From assembly GCF_000259075.1 (NCBI RefSeq), contig NZ_AJKI01000022.1:49589-113588 (forward strand): 64,000 nt of DNA, written 5' to 3'. This document shows positions 1 through 8,362 of this stretch, in pieces. How positions within the stretch are numbered: position 1 is the stretch's first letter; each line of letters opens with the position of its first letter. The notes under the pieces are model-generated. The model had not been told where the DNA came from. It was given only the letters and a program-made list of their open reading frames with translations, and did no database searches. The DNA is from Marinilabilia salmonicolor JCM 21150. Lineage in GTDB: Bacteria; Bacteroidota; Bacteroidia; Bacteroidales; Marinilabiliaceae. The translations under genes were made by a program, and so were the position numbers.

Positions 1-353
1 TCGTGATAAATGGGCTGGACTTTTAAAAATTCCAGTTTGTAAGGGCGAAACGTGAGGTAATTCTCCAGAGTGATTTCCATGTAATCGCGAAAAGCGGCAT
101 ATTTTGACAACTCCAGATTTCCGTACTCGATGGCTGAAGTGGTAAAGGTGTAATCACTACTGCGGATGCGCAGACGTGCCACCTGGTCAATGTCATTCAG
201 ATTCTTTCCGGTCAGGAAGAAGAAAGCATTCCCGATGTCATGAATCTCTTTCGGGGAGTTGATCATGAGCACCAGGGGCACTGTGACATGCCTCTTGATA
301 TTTTCCAGTTCATAAACCTTTTCCCTGATTCTTTCCTGTAGAATTACATCCAT
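1..353 (-). CDS. Hypothetical element protein, C-terminus cut by window edge
   Basis: The reading frame opens at an ATG ending at 353 (MDVILQERIREKVYELEN) and is open to base 1, giving about 117 residues with no stop. It lies 12 bp downstream of the 383-residue gene, in the same orientation, so it is probably in the same transcript. The visible part has a short charged N-terminal helix, then alternating hydrophobic strands (VPLVLMINSP, FFFLTGK, DYTFTTS) suggesting a beta-rich fold. I do not recognise the family. Its position at the end of the late-like run makes a structural or assembly role possible; that is inference only. Confidence 0.6.
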   Translation of the reverse strand, partial: MDVILQERIREKVYELENIKRHVTVPLVLMINSPKEIHDIGNAFFFLTGKNLNDIDQVARLRIRSSDYTFTTSAIEYGNLELSKYAAFRDYMEITLENYLTFRPYKLEFLKVQPIYH

Positions 354-365
354 GTTGTCAGTCGG

Positions 366-1517
366 TTAAATGGTTTCGTAGAAAAAGTAAGCCTTCACAT
401 GAAAGGGATTGACTGCCCGTCCGTTGTTTTTAAAAACCAGGCGGACAAAAGAGTTGACCTGTTCCTTTTGTGAAAGCCGCAACAGATCGTAATGCACACT
501 TTTGGAATTCATATTCAGGTCGATGGGTATATCACGTATAGCGATGTCACGTCCACTGTTGAACAATACACTCAGTTCCCCCACATTGGATTTGTCCCAG
601 TTGATGTTTTGCCGGTAACTACCCGATTTTATCCAGGTTATGTGATTGAAAAAGTGGTTCAGCGCAATGCGGGCCGTTTCATAAGCATCAAAACTGTAGG
701 TGTTATAGGTCTGCGGCACATAGCCAAACCACGATGAGTCGGGATAACCGTAAAGGTTCCCAAACCAGGTATAGGCATTTACTTCCCTCGATCCTTCCCG
801 GCCTCCGGAAGTAATCGTTACATAAACGGTGGCTGCTTCATAAGTTTCCCTGGCAAAATTGGATGGCTCTTCAAAGAATGTGTTTCGGTAGTTGGGAGTG
901 GTTGCTCCGGTTTTGAGCGTCATCTCCTTTGCAAAATTCTGGTACCAGGCTTTTAAATCCTCAGGGTTCCAGGCTTTTTGCTGTGCCACAAACTTCAGAG
1001 GTTCCTGTGTGCCGTAGATATAGCTTCCGTCCACCAGCTTTTGTTTGTTTACTCCCAGCTGTACATACCAGCGTTGTCTGAGTCCGATGGCAAAGAATCC
1101 TGCATTTACCCGGTCTTTCAGCGTGACCAGTTTGCCATTCAGATAATCAGCGGTAAAAATGCTTTTCTTCTCGGAATCCTGCTCCCTGTCAATAAGAGCG
1201 GTGATGTATTCTGATACCAGCGAGTTAATGAAATGATCACGAGCTGATTCTGTCAATTCCTGATCACCTGCACCATTCTCAAGTACACTTCGCCCCATAA
1301 AAGCCGGGAGTCCCTGATTGTCATTCAGGAAAGCGGTTGCCGTATAAGTGGGTTGCAAATGGTCATAACCCCAGGAGACGGTAACGCCTTTTTCGCGGTC
1401 ATAAGCATTCACAAGCATTCCGGTAACCTCGCGTGTATTCAGAGGTAGCTGGATGTCTGCCATAAAATCCTCATTGGGAAAAGCCTGGTGGGTATGTATG
1501 AGCACTTTCTTTGCCAT
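366..1517 (-). CDS. Hypothetical element protein (383 aa), candidate structural protein
   Basis: The 383-residue product has no signal peptide or membrane segment. The N-terminus (MAKKVLIHTHQAFPNEDFMADIQLP) leads into strand-like segments. Residues about 85-200 are mixed helix and strand with many aromatics (RQRWYVQLGV), and the C-terminal third is rich in Trp, Tyr and Asn, ending in VNPFHVKAYFFYETI. No enzyme motif is visible. A soluble, aromatic, beta-rich protein of this size next to two smaller beta-rich proteins would suit a capsid or spike protein, but I cannot assign a family. The start ATG is 17 bp past the upstream stop, so the two genes are probably co-transcribed. Confidence 0.7.
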   Translation of the reverse strand: MAKKVLIHTHQAFPNEDFMADIQLPLNTREVTGMLVNAYDREKGVTVSWGYDHLQPTYTATAFLNDNQGLPAFMGRSVLENGAGDQELTESARDHFINSLVSEYITALIDREQDSEKKSIFTADYLNGKLVTLKDRVNAGFFAIGLRQRWYVQLGVNKQKLVDGSYIYGTQEPLKFVAQQKAWNPEDLKAWYQNFAKEMTLKTGATTPNYRNTFFEEPSNFARETYEAATVYVTITSGGREGSREVNAYTWFGNLYGYPDSSWFGYVPQTYNTYSFDAYETARIALNHFFNHITWIKSGSYRQNINWDKSNVGELSVLFNSGRDIAIRDIPIDLNMNSKSVHYDLLRLSQKEQVNSFVRLVFKNNGRAVNPFHVKAYFFYETI

Positions 1518-1534
1518 GCAGGGAAATGAAAAAA

Positions 1535-1954
1535 TTAATAATCAATGGCCCTCAAATAGACACTTACTGTGTATGGATAAACAGCTCCGGGAGCAGCTCC
1601 GTCTTTATAGTTCAGCTTGATCTTGCTGTTGCGGGCGCGTACATCAAACTCGTAAGGCATATCGTTGATACTTACACCCACCGTGCGGTTGATCAACACC
1701 GCCTCAAAGCCTTCGGGGATAATCTCGGTGTCATCAATACTCAGATCGATCATGGAACCCACCAGAGCGTTTTGCTGATCCACATTGATGAAAGCTCCGG
1801 TAATCCGGTCGTGCTCCTGCTTGGTGTTGGTATTCAGTAATTGTGATTGTCCGGCCTCGGTTATCTGAAGCCTTAAAACCTGATATTTTTGTTTGCCTCT
1901 GAGCTGCTGCGGTTGCCCTTTCTTTCTTACCGAGCCTAAATCTTCATTTTCCAT
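1535..1954 (-). CDS. Hypothetical element protein (139 aa), beta-rich
   Basis: I chose the internal ATG at 1954 (MENEDLGSVRKKGQPQQLRG) because it begins the globular part. The frame is open up to an ATG at 2047, which would add a short hydrophobic stretch (FLILFWIFF) and a basic linker. The body alternates polar and hydrophobic residues with few helices (VLRLQITEAGQSQLL, GAFINVDQQNALVGS, VYPYTVSVYLRAIDY at the C-terminus), consistent with a compact beta-sandwich. No family is recognised. It sits between two other putative structural genes. If the long start is right the protein would be membrane-tethered. Confidence 0.6.
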   Translation of the reverse strand: MENEDLGSVRKKGQPQQLRGKQKYQVLRLQITEAGQSQLLNTNTKQEHDRITGAFINVDQQNALVGSMIDLSIDDTEIIPEGFEAVLINRTVGVSINDMPYEFDVRARNSKIKLNYKDGAAPGAVYPYTVSVYLRAIDY

Positions 1955-2061
1955 GGCAGAGAGTTTTTTAGTTTTTTTGTTGGTAAGAAAAGACGGCTTT
2001 TGCTGCCGCCTTTTCCTGAAAAAAATCCAGAACAGGATTAGAAACATAAAGCCCGTTCCTC

Positions 2062-2823
2062 TTACTTTTTGTGCACTTTACACCCTACGAGAGTAAACTT
2101 CACAGCTTCAAGCGCTGCTCCTGCTTTGGTCATGGTCAACCTGGGTTTTATCTCCATCTGGGGCTTGATCCATTTGGGGTGATCCAGTTTGAAAATGTGA
2201 CGCTTGCCACCATCGGTGCTTTCGTTGTTGAAAATCTCACAGGAGATATTTTCAGGCAACAGACTTTCTGCACCCACTTTTAATTCAAACTCGCCATTTT
2301 TGATTTTGGCCGGCAAATCATCCACAAAATCACTGTCGGTAGCTGCCCCGCCATCCGGGAATGTACCGAAGTCAAGACATACGGCAGTAACCAGGAAATG
2401 CTCATTCAAATCGAGCTTGGCTCCGTTAAGGTTGCTGCGACCGGTTGCTTTATCATCACTACTGGTCAGCAGGTCAATGACACTTTTGCCTTCGATTGCT
2501 TTTATTCCGTAGATGTTGGCATCTACCACCTGAAGAGCCCTGTTGGCCAGACCTTTTACAATTTCCGGGGGTAATTCATTCTTCTTCATCTCAAAGAACC
2601 CCTTGGAGGTAATGTCGGTGCGAAAAGCGGCTGCCGTCATTACACTGTTTTTACCCCTGTTTTGTCCGGCATTGTGGGCCTGACGAACAAAAGGCTTAAC
2701 AGCTCTTTGTGAAATTCTCCTTGCGGCGGGACGACGAACCTGGGCGGGAACCCCGATTTCACCCAAAACACCTTCGATTTCCTCTTCCATAGAAGAGCTT
2801 GCATACTCTAAACCTTCAATCAT
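2062..2823 (-). CDS. Hypothetical element protein (253 aa), candidate structural protein
   Basis: The product has an acidic N-terminus (MIEGLEYASSSMEEEIEGVLGE), then an Arg-rich stretch at about 25-60 (VRRPAARRISQRAVKPFVR), then a beta-rich domain from about 70 to the end, closing with PRLTMTKAGAALEAVKFTLVGCKVHKK. The disordered basic arm followed by a beta domain resembles the layout of many small capsid proteins, where the arm contacts nucleic acid. That is analogy, not homology: I recognise no signature. Upstream of the start is ATTAATTAAT, which also occurs before the gene at 6091-6375. Confidence 0.65.
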   Translation of the reverse strand: MIEGLEYASSSMEEEIEGVLGEIGVPAQVRRPAARRISQRAVKPFVRQAHNAGQNRGKNSVMTAAAFRTDITSKGFFEMKKNELPPEIVKGLANRALQVVDANIYGIKAIEGKSVIDLLTSSDDKATGRSNLNGAKLDLNEHFLVTAVCLDFGTFPDGGAATDSDFVDDLPAKIKNGEFELKVGAESLLPENISCEIFNNESTDGGKRHIFKLDHPKWIKPQMEIKPRLTMTKAGAALEAVKFTLVGCKVHKK

Positions 2824-2882
2824 GGCATTAATTAATTAGTGATTAAAACTGTTTTATCGGAAAGAAAGCAGCTTGTCAGTTA

Positions 2883-3494
2883 TTATGCTGTTATTGCCAG
2901 GTCATCGTCTTCATCAATAGCTGAGATGGAGCCGTCTCCGTCAAGTCCGGCAGTGATTTCATTACCGGTAACCGCTGATAAATCGCCAATATCCCCGGCA
3001 CCCTGAATTTCCGTTGAAACTTCCTCAACAATCTCTTCCTGATCATCGTCAGGGCCCATAACGGGAATTTGATATTCAGGCAGTGCCTGGTAAGAAGGTG
3101 GAACATCTCCCAGGCCCGGGCCTGCAAGCATCTTCTGGCCTGTTATCTTTTGCACACCATCCACCACGCCATAGGCGGCAATTCCCAAACCTACGCGTTT
3201 AATCAACGGATGCTTTACCATCTGATGGGTTACCAAACCAATACCGGCGGTTACCACCGGGCGAATAAACTGTTTCAGATCTGTGCCGTCAATCCCCATC
3301 ATACCACTCACGGTATTGGTGCCCTGATCAACAAAGCCGGCCACGGATTTTCCCAGGATAAGTCCGGTTCCTACGGCGGCTGCAAATTTTAAATCGTCAA
3401 TCATCTTATCACCCGACACCCGGGAGGAAGTTCTGCGGGAAGTTCTGCTAACGTACCTCCGGCGTCTTCGTGTTGTTGTTTTTCTTTTTGCCAT
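2883..3494 (-). CDS. Basic / membrane / acidic element protein (203 aa)
   Basis: Three zones are plain. Residues 1-30 are extremely basic (MAKRKTTTRRRRRYVSRTSR). Residues about 35-125 hold Gly/Ala-rich hydrophobic segments (AAAVGTGLILGKSVAGF; VGLGIAAYGVVDGV) able to insert in or lie on a membrane. Residues 148-203 are strongly acidic (GPDDDQEEIVEEV, DEDDDLAI). A polycation joined to a membrane segment is what one expects of a protein linking DNA to a lipid layer, as in membrane-containing virions; this is inference. The start ATG is part of the 14-nt motif AATTTCACAAAATG, which is repeated upstream of two other genes of the element. Confidence 0.7.
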   Translation of the reverse strand: MAKRKTTTRRRRRYVSRTSRRTSSRVSGDKMIDDLKFAAAVGTGLILGKSVAGFVDQGTNTVSGMMGIDGTDLKQFIRPVVTAGIGLVTHQMVKHPLIKRVGLGIAAYGVVDGVQKITGQKMLAGPGLGDVPPSYQALPEYQIPVMGPDDDQEEIVEEVSTEIQGAGDIGDLSAVTGNEITAGLDGDGSISAIDEDDDLAITA

Positions 3495-3505
3495 TTTGTG
3501 AAATT
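3492..3505 (-). promoter_or_regulatory. Third copy of the AATTTCACAAAATG motif, at a start codon
   Basis: AATTTCACAAAATG spans the start codon of the basic membrane protein gene. The same 14 nt occurs in the leaders at 8237-8304 and 8663-8735. It may be a translation or transcription signal peculiar to the element; function unknown. Confidence 0.4.
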
Positions 3506-3523
3506 TTAAAGGGGTTTTTCTCT

Positions 3524-5692
3524 TTACCGAAGAGTTACTTTTTTAACTCCTCTTCGGGTTTTTCTGCGTACTGCCGTTTTTCTTTTAGCAGGTTTTCTTT
3601 TCTTTTTTGTTCTGTTGGGTGCCGGAGGGCCTGCCAGGGCTTTAGGGCGGCTGGTTGAACGGGGCAGGGCTGCCGGTTTTTTCTTTGGTTTGAACATTAC
3701 ATAGGCTGCTGTCCCCACAAGAAGAAGACCTCCGCCAATAAGTAACTTCTTCTTATGCCTGGCCAAAAAACCGGGCTGTTGAACGGGTGCTGGTGTTGAC
3801 ATAGTTGATATGGTTTGCATTGGATTTGCATAAGATTGAACAGGGGCCCTGGCTGCTACGCGGGGTGCAATAACCGGTGCCTTTGGTCTGGCATAAGTTT
3901 GTGCCTGCACAACCGGTCTGGAAACAACCGGTCTGGATACCTTAGGCCTGCGTGAGGCAACAGCACTTTGAATAAGCCGGGTGGCTGGTACAATGGTTTT
4001 CCCACCTGAAGAACTGCTTCGTGACTTATTTACCAAAGAAGATGTGAGTTTCCCTGCTGCAGGTGCCAGAGCCATAGTTAACGGATTGGAGGCAACCACA
4101 GCTGTTAAAATCGGGGCAACCAGAGGTATTGCAATTTTTTTGACGGTATTAAATCCTTTCTTTGCCACCTTGAAAACACCTTTCCCTACTTTTTTGGCAA
4201 GTCGACCGATTTTCTTAAAGAATCCTCCCTCCAAACCGCCATCGAGGCCCTGAATGGTTAATTTAAAAACACCGCTGTTCTCCAGAAGCTCTTCATATTT
4301 CTCCAACCGCTCCAATACCTGATCACGCATGGGAGTATGCCAGTATTTAATGGCATCATTGAGCATGTTGAGCAGACTGGCCGGATCATTGGTAAAGTTT
4401 TTTACCAAATCGGGGTTGGTCTGAATTGCATCGCGGGTTTTGACCAGGTAATTGTAAGTTTTCTTCAACACATCATCATCAGAAACATCACCGAGGCCAT
4501 CCAGCCCTTCAAGGAACGTCCTTCCCGTGATAACATCTTCAAGATCTGCATTGTCAATGCCGTGAAGCATTTCGATGGGCATTCCTGCCAATCCTTCTAC
4601 CGAATAAAGTGAAGCCATATTAAAATCGTCTTTTTGTTCTGAGTAAGGCTTCTCAAAATTGAAGCTGTCCAGAACCGGGTCAATAATAATTTCAGGGTTG
4701 TTGTCTGTCGCGGGAATGCACACGTAGATATGCTGGTAATAGTCACGTCCGTAATACTTGGTTATGCGAAACTTGAAAGGGATCTGCAGGCAGTGAAGAA
4801 TAGACCCGCAGAATATTGAATAACAGTCACAGTCAATGCCGGCACTGTCAATGCCCATCTGTTTGTGACGCACCTGACCATCATGCCAGCTGCGGGCAGG
4901 AGTCCTAAGCTCCTCCACGCCGGGTCGGTCACGGCGGTATTGCAGGTAATTGTAAGCAAATTCAAAGATGTTGGCCGCCGTTTCCTGTACGGTACGTCCT
5001 TTCAGAACCTGTGCTATTTGTGCCGCTTCCTGATGGTGGTCACGAACAATCCGGATGGCCAGATCAACCACTTCTTCCACCTCACCATTGCTGGTAAGCC
5101 GTTTGTTTTTATTATCCGGTTTGGTAAAATACTTATTGAATCTGGAACCATCTTTCACTTTCCGGGGGCCTGCCGACAAAGCCAGTCCTGTTCCTTCAAG
5201 TGATTTGGTGGCAGTCATGGTGGTCCCGTTGATTTTAACGGTAATGAAAAATGTAAGATGATCGGCCAGGAGCTGTTTTAGTTGCTCTGAATTATGGAGT
5301 ATGTCCTGCGTTACACCATTACTGTTCAGGGAGTGAACAGGCATCTCAATCCTGATGCTCTTTTCTCCGGCTGTATTTGGTCTGATTACCGTTGTTGAAC
5401 CATCCGGCGTTGAATAACCGATGGGCTGACCTTTGTAAAAAGCTTTTACCGAAGGAATTTGAAGGTTTACCGTGTTTTCCGAATGGTTGTAGATCCTGAT
5501 TCCGACCGAGAGGATTACTCTGTATCCGGCAATATCAAGCACATTGGAGGGAACAACAAGGTTGTGAATTTTGAAAGAGGAAATAACGAAAGAAACCCGG
5601 TCACTGATGTCCATCAGCGACCAGAGTTTCTTTACTGCAATGCCGGTTCCGACGGCAAATAACCCAAACAAAACTGCTTTCTTCCGATTCAT
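3524..5692 (-). CDS. LEA/Ig-like plus transglutaminase-like membrane protein (722 aa)
   Basis: Domains in order: an N-terminal hydrophobic anchor at 6-20 (AVLFGLFAVGTGIAV); an Ig-like/LEA14-type domain at about 32-165; a transglutaminase-like fold at about 205-345 with a probable triad Cys288 (GIDCDCYS), His321 (YYQHIYV) and Asp338 (IIIDPVLD); an acidic helical linker; a Lys-rich amphipathic then hydrophobic segment at about 492-550; a Pro/Ser/Arg linker; a transmembrane helix at about 648-667; and a strongly basic tail to 722. The fold is known in cysteine peptidases, amidases and crosslinkers; substrate unknown. Membrane segments plus a polycationic tail suggest a particle-associated or envelope-acting protein. 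It may act in entry, lysis or processing. The triad is visible; the roles are inferred. Confidence 0.75.
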   Translation of the reverse strand: MNRKKAVLFGLFAVGTGIAVKKLWSLMDISDRVSFVISSFKIHNLVVPSNVLDIAGYRVILSVGIRIYNHSENTVNLQIPSVKAFYKGQPIGYSTPDGSTTVIRPNTAGEKSIRIEMPVHSLNSNGVTQDILHNSEQLKQLLADHLTFFITVKINGTTMTATKSLEGTGLALSAGPRKVKDGSRFNKYFTKPDNKNKRLTSNGEVEEVVDLAIRIVRDHHQEAAQIAQVLKGRTVQETAANIFEFAYNYLQYRRDRPGVEELRTPARSWHDGQVRHKQMGIDSAGIDCDCYSIFCGSILHCLQIPFKFRITKYYGRDYYQHIYVCIPATDNNPEIIIDPVLDSFNFEKPYSEQKDDFNMASLYSVEGLAGMPIEMLHGIDNADLEDVITGRTFLEGLDGLGDVSDDDVLKKTYNYLVKTRDAIQTNPDLVKNFTNDPASLLNMLNDAIKYWHTPMRDQVLERLEKYEELLENSGVFKLTIQGLDGGLEGGFFKKIGRLAKKVGKGVFKVAKKGFNTVKKIAIPLVAPILTAVVASNPLTMALAPAAGKLTSSLVNKSRSSSSGGKTIVPATRLIQSAVASRRPKVSRPVVSRPVVQAQTYARPKAPVIAPRVAARAPVQSYANPMQTISTMSTPAPVQQPGFLARHKKKLLIGGGLLLVGTAAYVMFKPKKKPAALPRSTSRPKALAGPPAPNRTKKKRKPAKRKTAVRRKTRRGVKKVTLR

Positions 5693-5836
5693 AAAACGAA
5701 ATTAGCAGCATGGAGATTCCCCTTTCGGGGTTGCTCAGGTATTCAGGGTGTTTCTGTTGTTTTTTACCGGTTACCCGGGAATTATCTGTCTTTCTGCATA
5801 GTAACAGGGATTGGCTGTTGCTGAGCGGTGTTGACC

Positions 5837-6124
5837 CTAGTTACGGTGTTCAAAAAGCTTATTGGTAATCTTCTCCTTGAGAGAAACAATGGCATCATCA
5901 AGCAGCTCAAAGCCCAGATCCACAATTTTGCGCGACATTTCTTCCGGCAAAAAATCAGGAAGCCGGAAAGGGGAGTTCCCGGACAGTTCTTTTAATCGCT
6001 GGTGCATGGCCGATTGAATATTAATAAACTCATCTGCATTACCTCCCTTGTCGGGATGGTATTCAAAAGCCAGGCGGCGGTATTCCACTTTCAGCTCTTC
6101 GAGGGTGTGACAGTGGTCGAACAT
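5837..6124 (-). CDS. Small J-domain protein (95 aa)
   Basis: The N-terminal 45 residues form a recognisable J-domain: a helix II-like LEELKVEYRRLAFEY, then His23-Pro24-Asp25 in EYHPDKGGNADEF, then a helix III-like IQSAMHQRLKEL. The HPD motif is what stimulates the ATPase of Hsp70/DnaK, so the protein probably recruits the host chaperone. Residues 50-95 (FRLPDFLPEEMSRKIVDLGFELL) are helical with no zinc-finger or client domain. The gene overlaps the end of the upstream gene by 34 bp, suggesting translational coupling. In a mobile element it may serve replication-complex remodelling or assembly; that is inference. Confidence 0.85.
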   Translation of the reverse strand: MFDHCHTLEELKVEYRRLAFEYHPDKGGNADEFINIQSAMHQRLKELSGNSPFRLPDFLPEEMSRKIVDLGFELLDDAIVSLKEKITNKLFEHRN

Positions 6125-6375
6125 GAGAAATACTTTTTAGTTTCGGGACTATCAATGTCGGGCAATCCAAAGTGATCAATGACTATTTGCGCCTGCTTTG
6201 GAGTCAGGGTTTTGTGCGTAGGCACATAGCCGGCTGCCCTGAGTTTCTCCATGACTTCCCGGCTTTCTTTCAGCATCCTGGAGAATGCCTCCACCGGGCG
6301 CGAATAAACCCCTTCGCGCATGTACATCCGGGCGAAGAGGGACTTGGGGACACACCCCTTGATTTTTACTTCCAT
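6091..6375 (-). CDS. Small DUF4248-like protein (94 aa)
   Basis: The 94-residue soluble protein begins MEVKIKGCVPKSLFARMYMR and contains LTPKQAQIVIDHFGLP near residues 58-73. The layout (Y-x-L-A-x-x-Y near the start, a Thr-Pro-x-Gln-x-x-x-Ile helix ending Gly-x-Pro) resembles DUF4248 proteins, which are common in Bacteroidetes mobile elements; I am only moderately sure. It ends 34 bp inside the J-domain gene, so the two are probably made together. No function is known to me. The start is preceded by an AT-rich leader with ATTAATTAAT. Confidence 0.65.
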   Translation of the reverse strand: MEVKIKGCVPKSLFARMYMREGVYSRPVEAFSRMLKESREVMEKLRAAGYVPTHKTLTPKQAQIVIDHFGLPDIDSPETKKYFSCSTTVTPSKS

Positions 6376-6391
6376 AAGATTGTTTTAGAGA

Positions 6392-6703
6392 TTAATTAAT
6401 GGGGGACTTTTCGTTTTGAGGCCCTTGTTTTTCAATGGTTCTCCGTGGATAATGGTCATTCCAGGAATCGGTAAAGGGAATCATTCGGTCAATCTCCACT
6501 CTTGTCCGGTTGTCGAAGATGATGACTTTCTGAATTTCCGACTCATTGAAGCTGCGCATGACGTAGCGTTTCAACTTCATGGCACCGTACTGAAGTGAAT
6601 AGTGATCCCATTTGGTAACAGAGGCCCTGTTCGTAGAAGTTCCATTGCGGAACACAATCCAGGCATAGGACAAGGCCGTATCCGGATCAAAGAATTTTCC
6701 CAT
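6392..6703 (-). CDS. Hypothetical element protein (103 aa)
   Basis: A small soluble protein (MGKFFDPDTALSYAWIVFRN) with several strand-like segments and many charged residues, no membrane segment and no motif I recognise. It lies 12 bp after the large winged-helix gene and 16 bp before the DUF4248-like gene, in the same orientation, so it belongs to the early-like run. The C-terminus (RTIEKQGPQNEKSPIN) is probably disordered. Coding status rests on tight spacing and an uninterrupted frame. Confidence 0.6.
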   Translation of the reverse strand: MGKFFDPDTALSYAWIVFRNGTSTNRASVTKWDHYSLQYGAMKLKRYVMRSFNESEIQKVIIFDNRTRVEIDRMIPFTDSWNDHYPRRTIEKQGPQNEKSPIN

Positions 6704-6715
6704 GATGTTAAAGTT

Positions 6716-8236
6716 TTAAGCGTTGACAATAACGAAAGGTTGTTTGGTGTTTCTCAGCTGTTTAATCTCGTCCAGCATCGACAGGAAACGTTCATCGCTT
6801 TTCTCTTTGGCCGGGGTAGTTCCCATCGGACAACTGGAAACACGCTGAATAAACTCTGTCTCCATGTAAGGGATGGAGCGTCTTACCGAATTTAGCTGAC
6901 GGGTGTAATTCTCGATTGAGGGATTTTGCAGGTAGTCTTCCACGCACTGAAGCAGCTTTTTCCTATCTGACTTCTGCTTTGCCTTGCGATCCTGCCATTC
7001 CTTTTTCCGGGTAACCCATTTGAAAGTGCCGACAAGTCCGTTGGAGTTGTCTTTATGGAAAAACACGGAAGGAGAGACAAACCACCTGCCGGTCAGGTAA
7101 TACTCCTTTTTGCGCAGATAACCGGAAGCCATGACCAGACGGTTTCGAAGGTTCTCAATTTGCAGTTCAAGGGCTCTGGGCGATGTGTCGTGACAGAAGT
7201 AGTTGGCAGCCAGGTATTCAATGGTTTGTTTCTCTTCCGGGCGGTGGACCTTGCGTCCGTTCCACAGCTGACCGCCATAAAGGGTTTTCAGATGGTCAGG
7301 CAGCAGTTGATTATCCTGGTGCGGGTCTGCATTCCACAAAAGCCAGACAGCGTATTTGTAGAGGTATTCCGCCGCCAGCAGCGACCTTTTCCGGGCATTC
7401 GACCCGCTCTGATTAACATAATCGCGCCCGCCCCCTGGCTTGTCGAAATTTTGCACCGCAGCCCGCTCCGGAAAACCGGCATACAGGGCAGGATCGGCAG
7501 ACAGAACCACTTCCGGTGTCTCTAAAAGTGTCTTTTTATCCGTCTTTGAATCAGGCATTTCATTGCCCGTGTCGAGGCCGGATTCATTTGAGTTATCAAC
7601 ACTCTGAGAATTAACCGGAATTATTTTTTTATTTTTTCTGAAAGAAACAGATACTTTAGATGGTTTGCATTTTGCTTTATCTTTGAGGTAAACGGCTGAA
7701 TTTCCGCCTTTTAAAAATCTAGAGGTCGGATGGTAATCAGGATCCTCCGCATCCCAGAGTAAAATGAGCTCGGGATTTACGTACAGATCATAGTTGGCCT
7801 GTACACCATGGGTGATTTTACTCTTTATGGCTCCACATTCTTTCAGCCGTTCCAAACGTCTGTAAATGGTAGAGGCTGCCCTGGGGGTACTTCGGCTCAG
7901 ACGATAGGCCAGATCTTTATTGTTGGTGTTAATCCGAACGGGATTACCAATGGTAACTGCCAGGGGAGATAGTTCCGTGCTTTCGAAAAGAGATAGCTTC
8001 AGCTCAAACTGACTGACGGCTTCAAAGTAAAGTTGTTGGAGCAGGGAACGGTGAGCTTCGGTGAGTTTTTGCTTCCTGTTTTCAGGGAAATTCCGATTGT
8101 GTTCATCAATTTCCCGGTTAGAATGGAATATGAAATTATCCAGAATTTGCTGGTGAATCTGAAAACTTTCCCTTTTTATATAGGGCCTGGCTATTGATAT
8201 TCTAGCCAAAGGTTTGTACTTTTGGAGCGAATTCAT
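6716..8236 (-). CDS. Winged-helix protein, putative replication initiator of the element (506 aa)
   Basis: I start it at the ATG ending at 8236 (MNSLQKYKPLARISIARPYIK) because this lies just after the repeated leader; an in-frame ATG at 8278 would add 14 residues. Residues about 55-155 look like a winged-helix domain: LTEAHRSLLQQLYFEA, then SRSTPRAASTIYRRLERLKECG as the recognition-helix region, then a wing. The middle is a low-complexity linker rich in Asn, Ser and Asp; residues about 275-480 are helical and basic, with no polymerase, helicase or HUH motif. Position downstream of the excisionase-like gene and the DNA-binding domain fit an initiator or early regulator. The role is inferred. 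Confidence 0.55.
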   Translation of the reverse strand: MNSLQKYKPLARISIARPYIKRESFQIHQQILDNFIFHSNREIDEHNRNFPENRKQKLTEAHRSLLQQLYFEAVSQFELKLSLFESTELSPLAVTIGNPVRINTNNKDLAYRLSRSTPRAASTIYRRLERLKECGAIKSKITHGVQANYDLYVNPELILLWDAEDPDYHPTSRFLKGGNSAVYLKDKAKCKPSKVSVSFRKNKKIIPVNSQSVDNSNESGLDTGNEMPDSKTDKKTLLETPEVVLSADPALYAGFPERAAVQNFDKPGGGRDYVNQSGSNARKRSLLAAEYLYKYAVWLLWNADPHQDNQLLPDHLKTLYGGQLWNGRKVHRPEEKQTIEYLAANYFCHDTSPRALELQIENLRNRLVMASGYLRKKEYYLTGRWFVSPSVFFHKDNSNGLVGTFKWVTRKKEWQDRKAKQKSDRKKLLQCVEDYLQNPSIENYTRQLNSVRRSIPYMETEFIQRVSSCPMGTTPAKEKSDERFLSMLDEIKQLRNTKQPFVIVNA

Positions 8237-8304
8237 TTTAGTATGTTTAAAGTGAATAGACCTCCACAGGGGTGCCACCTTGTGGTTGTCATTTTGTGAA
8301 ATTG
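8237..8304 (-). promoter_or_regulatory. Repeated leader, copy A (before winged-helix gene)
   Basis: Read on the minus strand, CAATTTCACAAAATG is followed by TGGCAC, CCCTG and ACTTTAAACATA just before the start codon. The same blocks in the same order occur at 8663-8735 upstream of the excisionase-like gene. Each copy also has an ATG opening a very short frame. The shared layout suggests co-regulation by one promoter or RNA leader type. Confidence 0.5.
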
Positions 8305-8362
8305 AGTGTTATCGCCAATAATGCTCAAATAAGGGGACTCCAAAAAAGTCCCCTTTCTCTAT

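Noticed and set aside
2825..6404. ATTAATTAAT as a specific regulator site in the element
   Set aside because: Only two copies in AT-rich leaders, so chance is a sufficient explanation.
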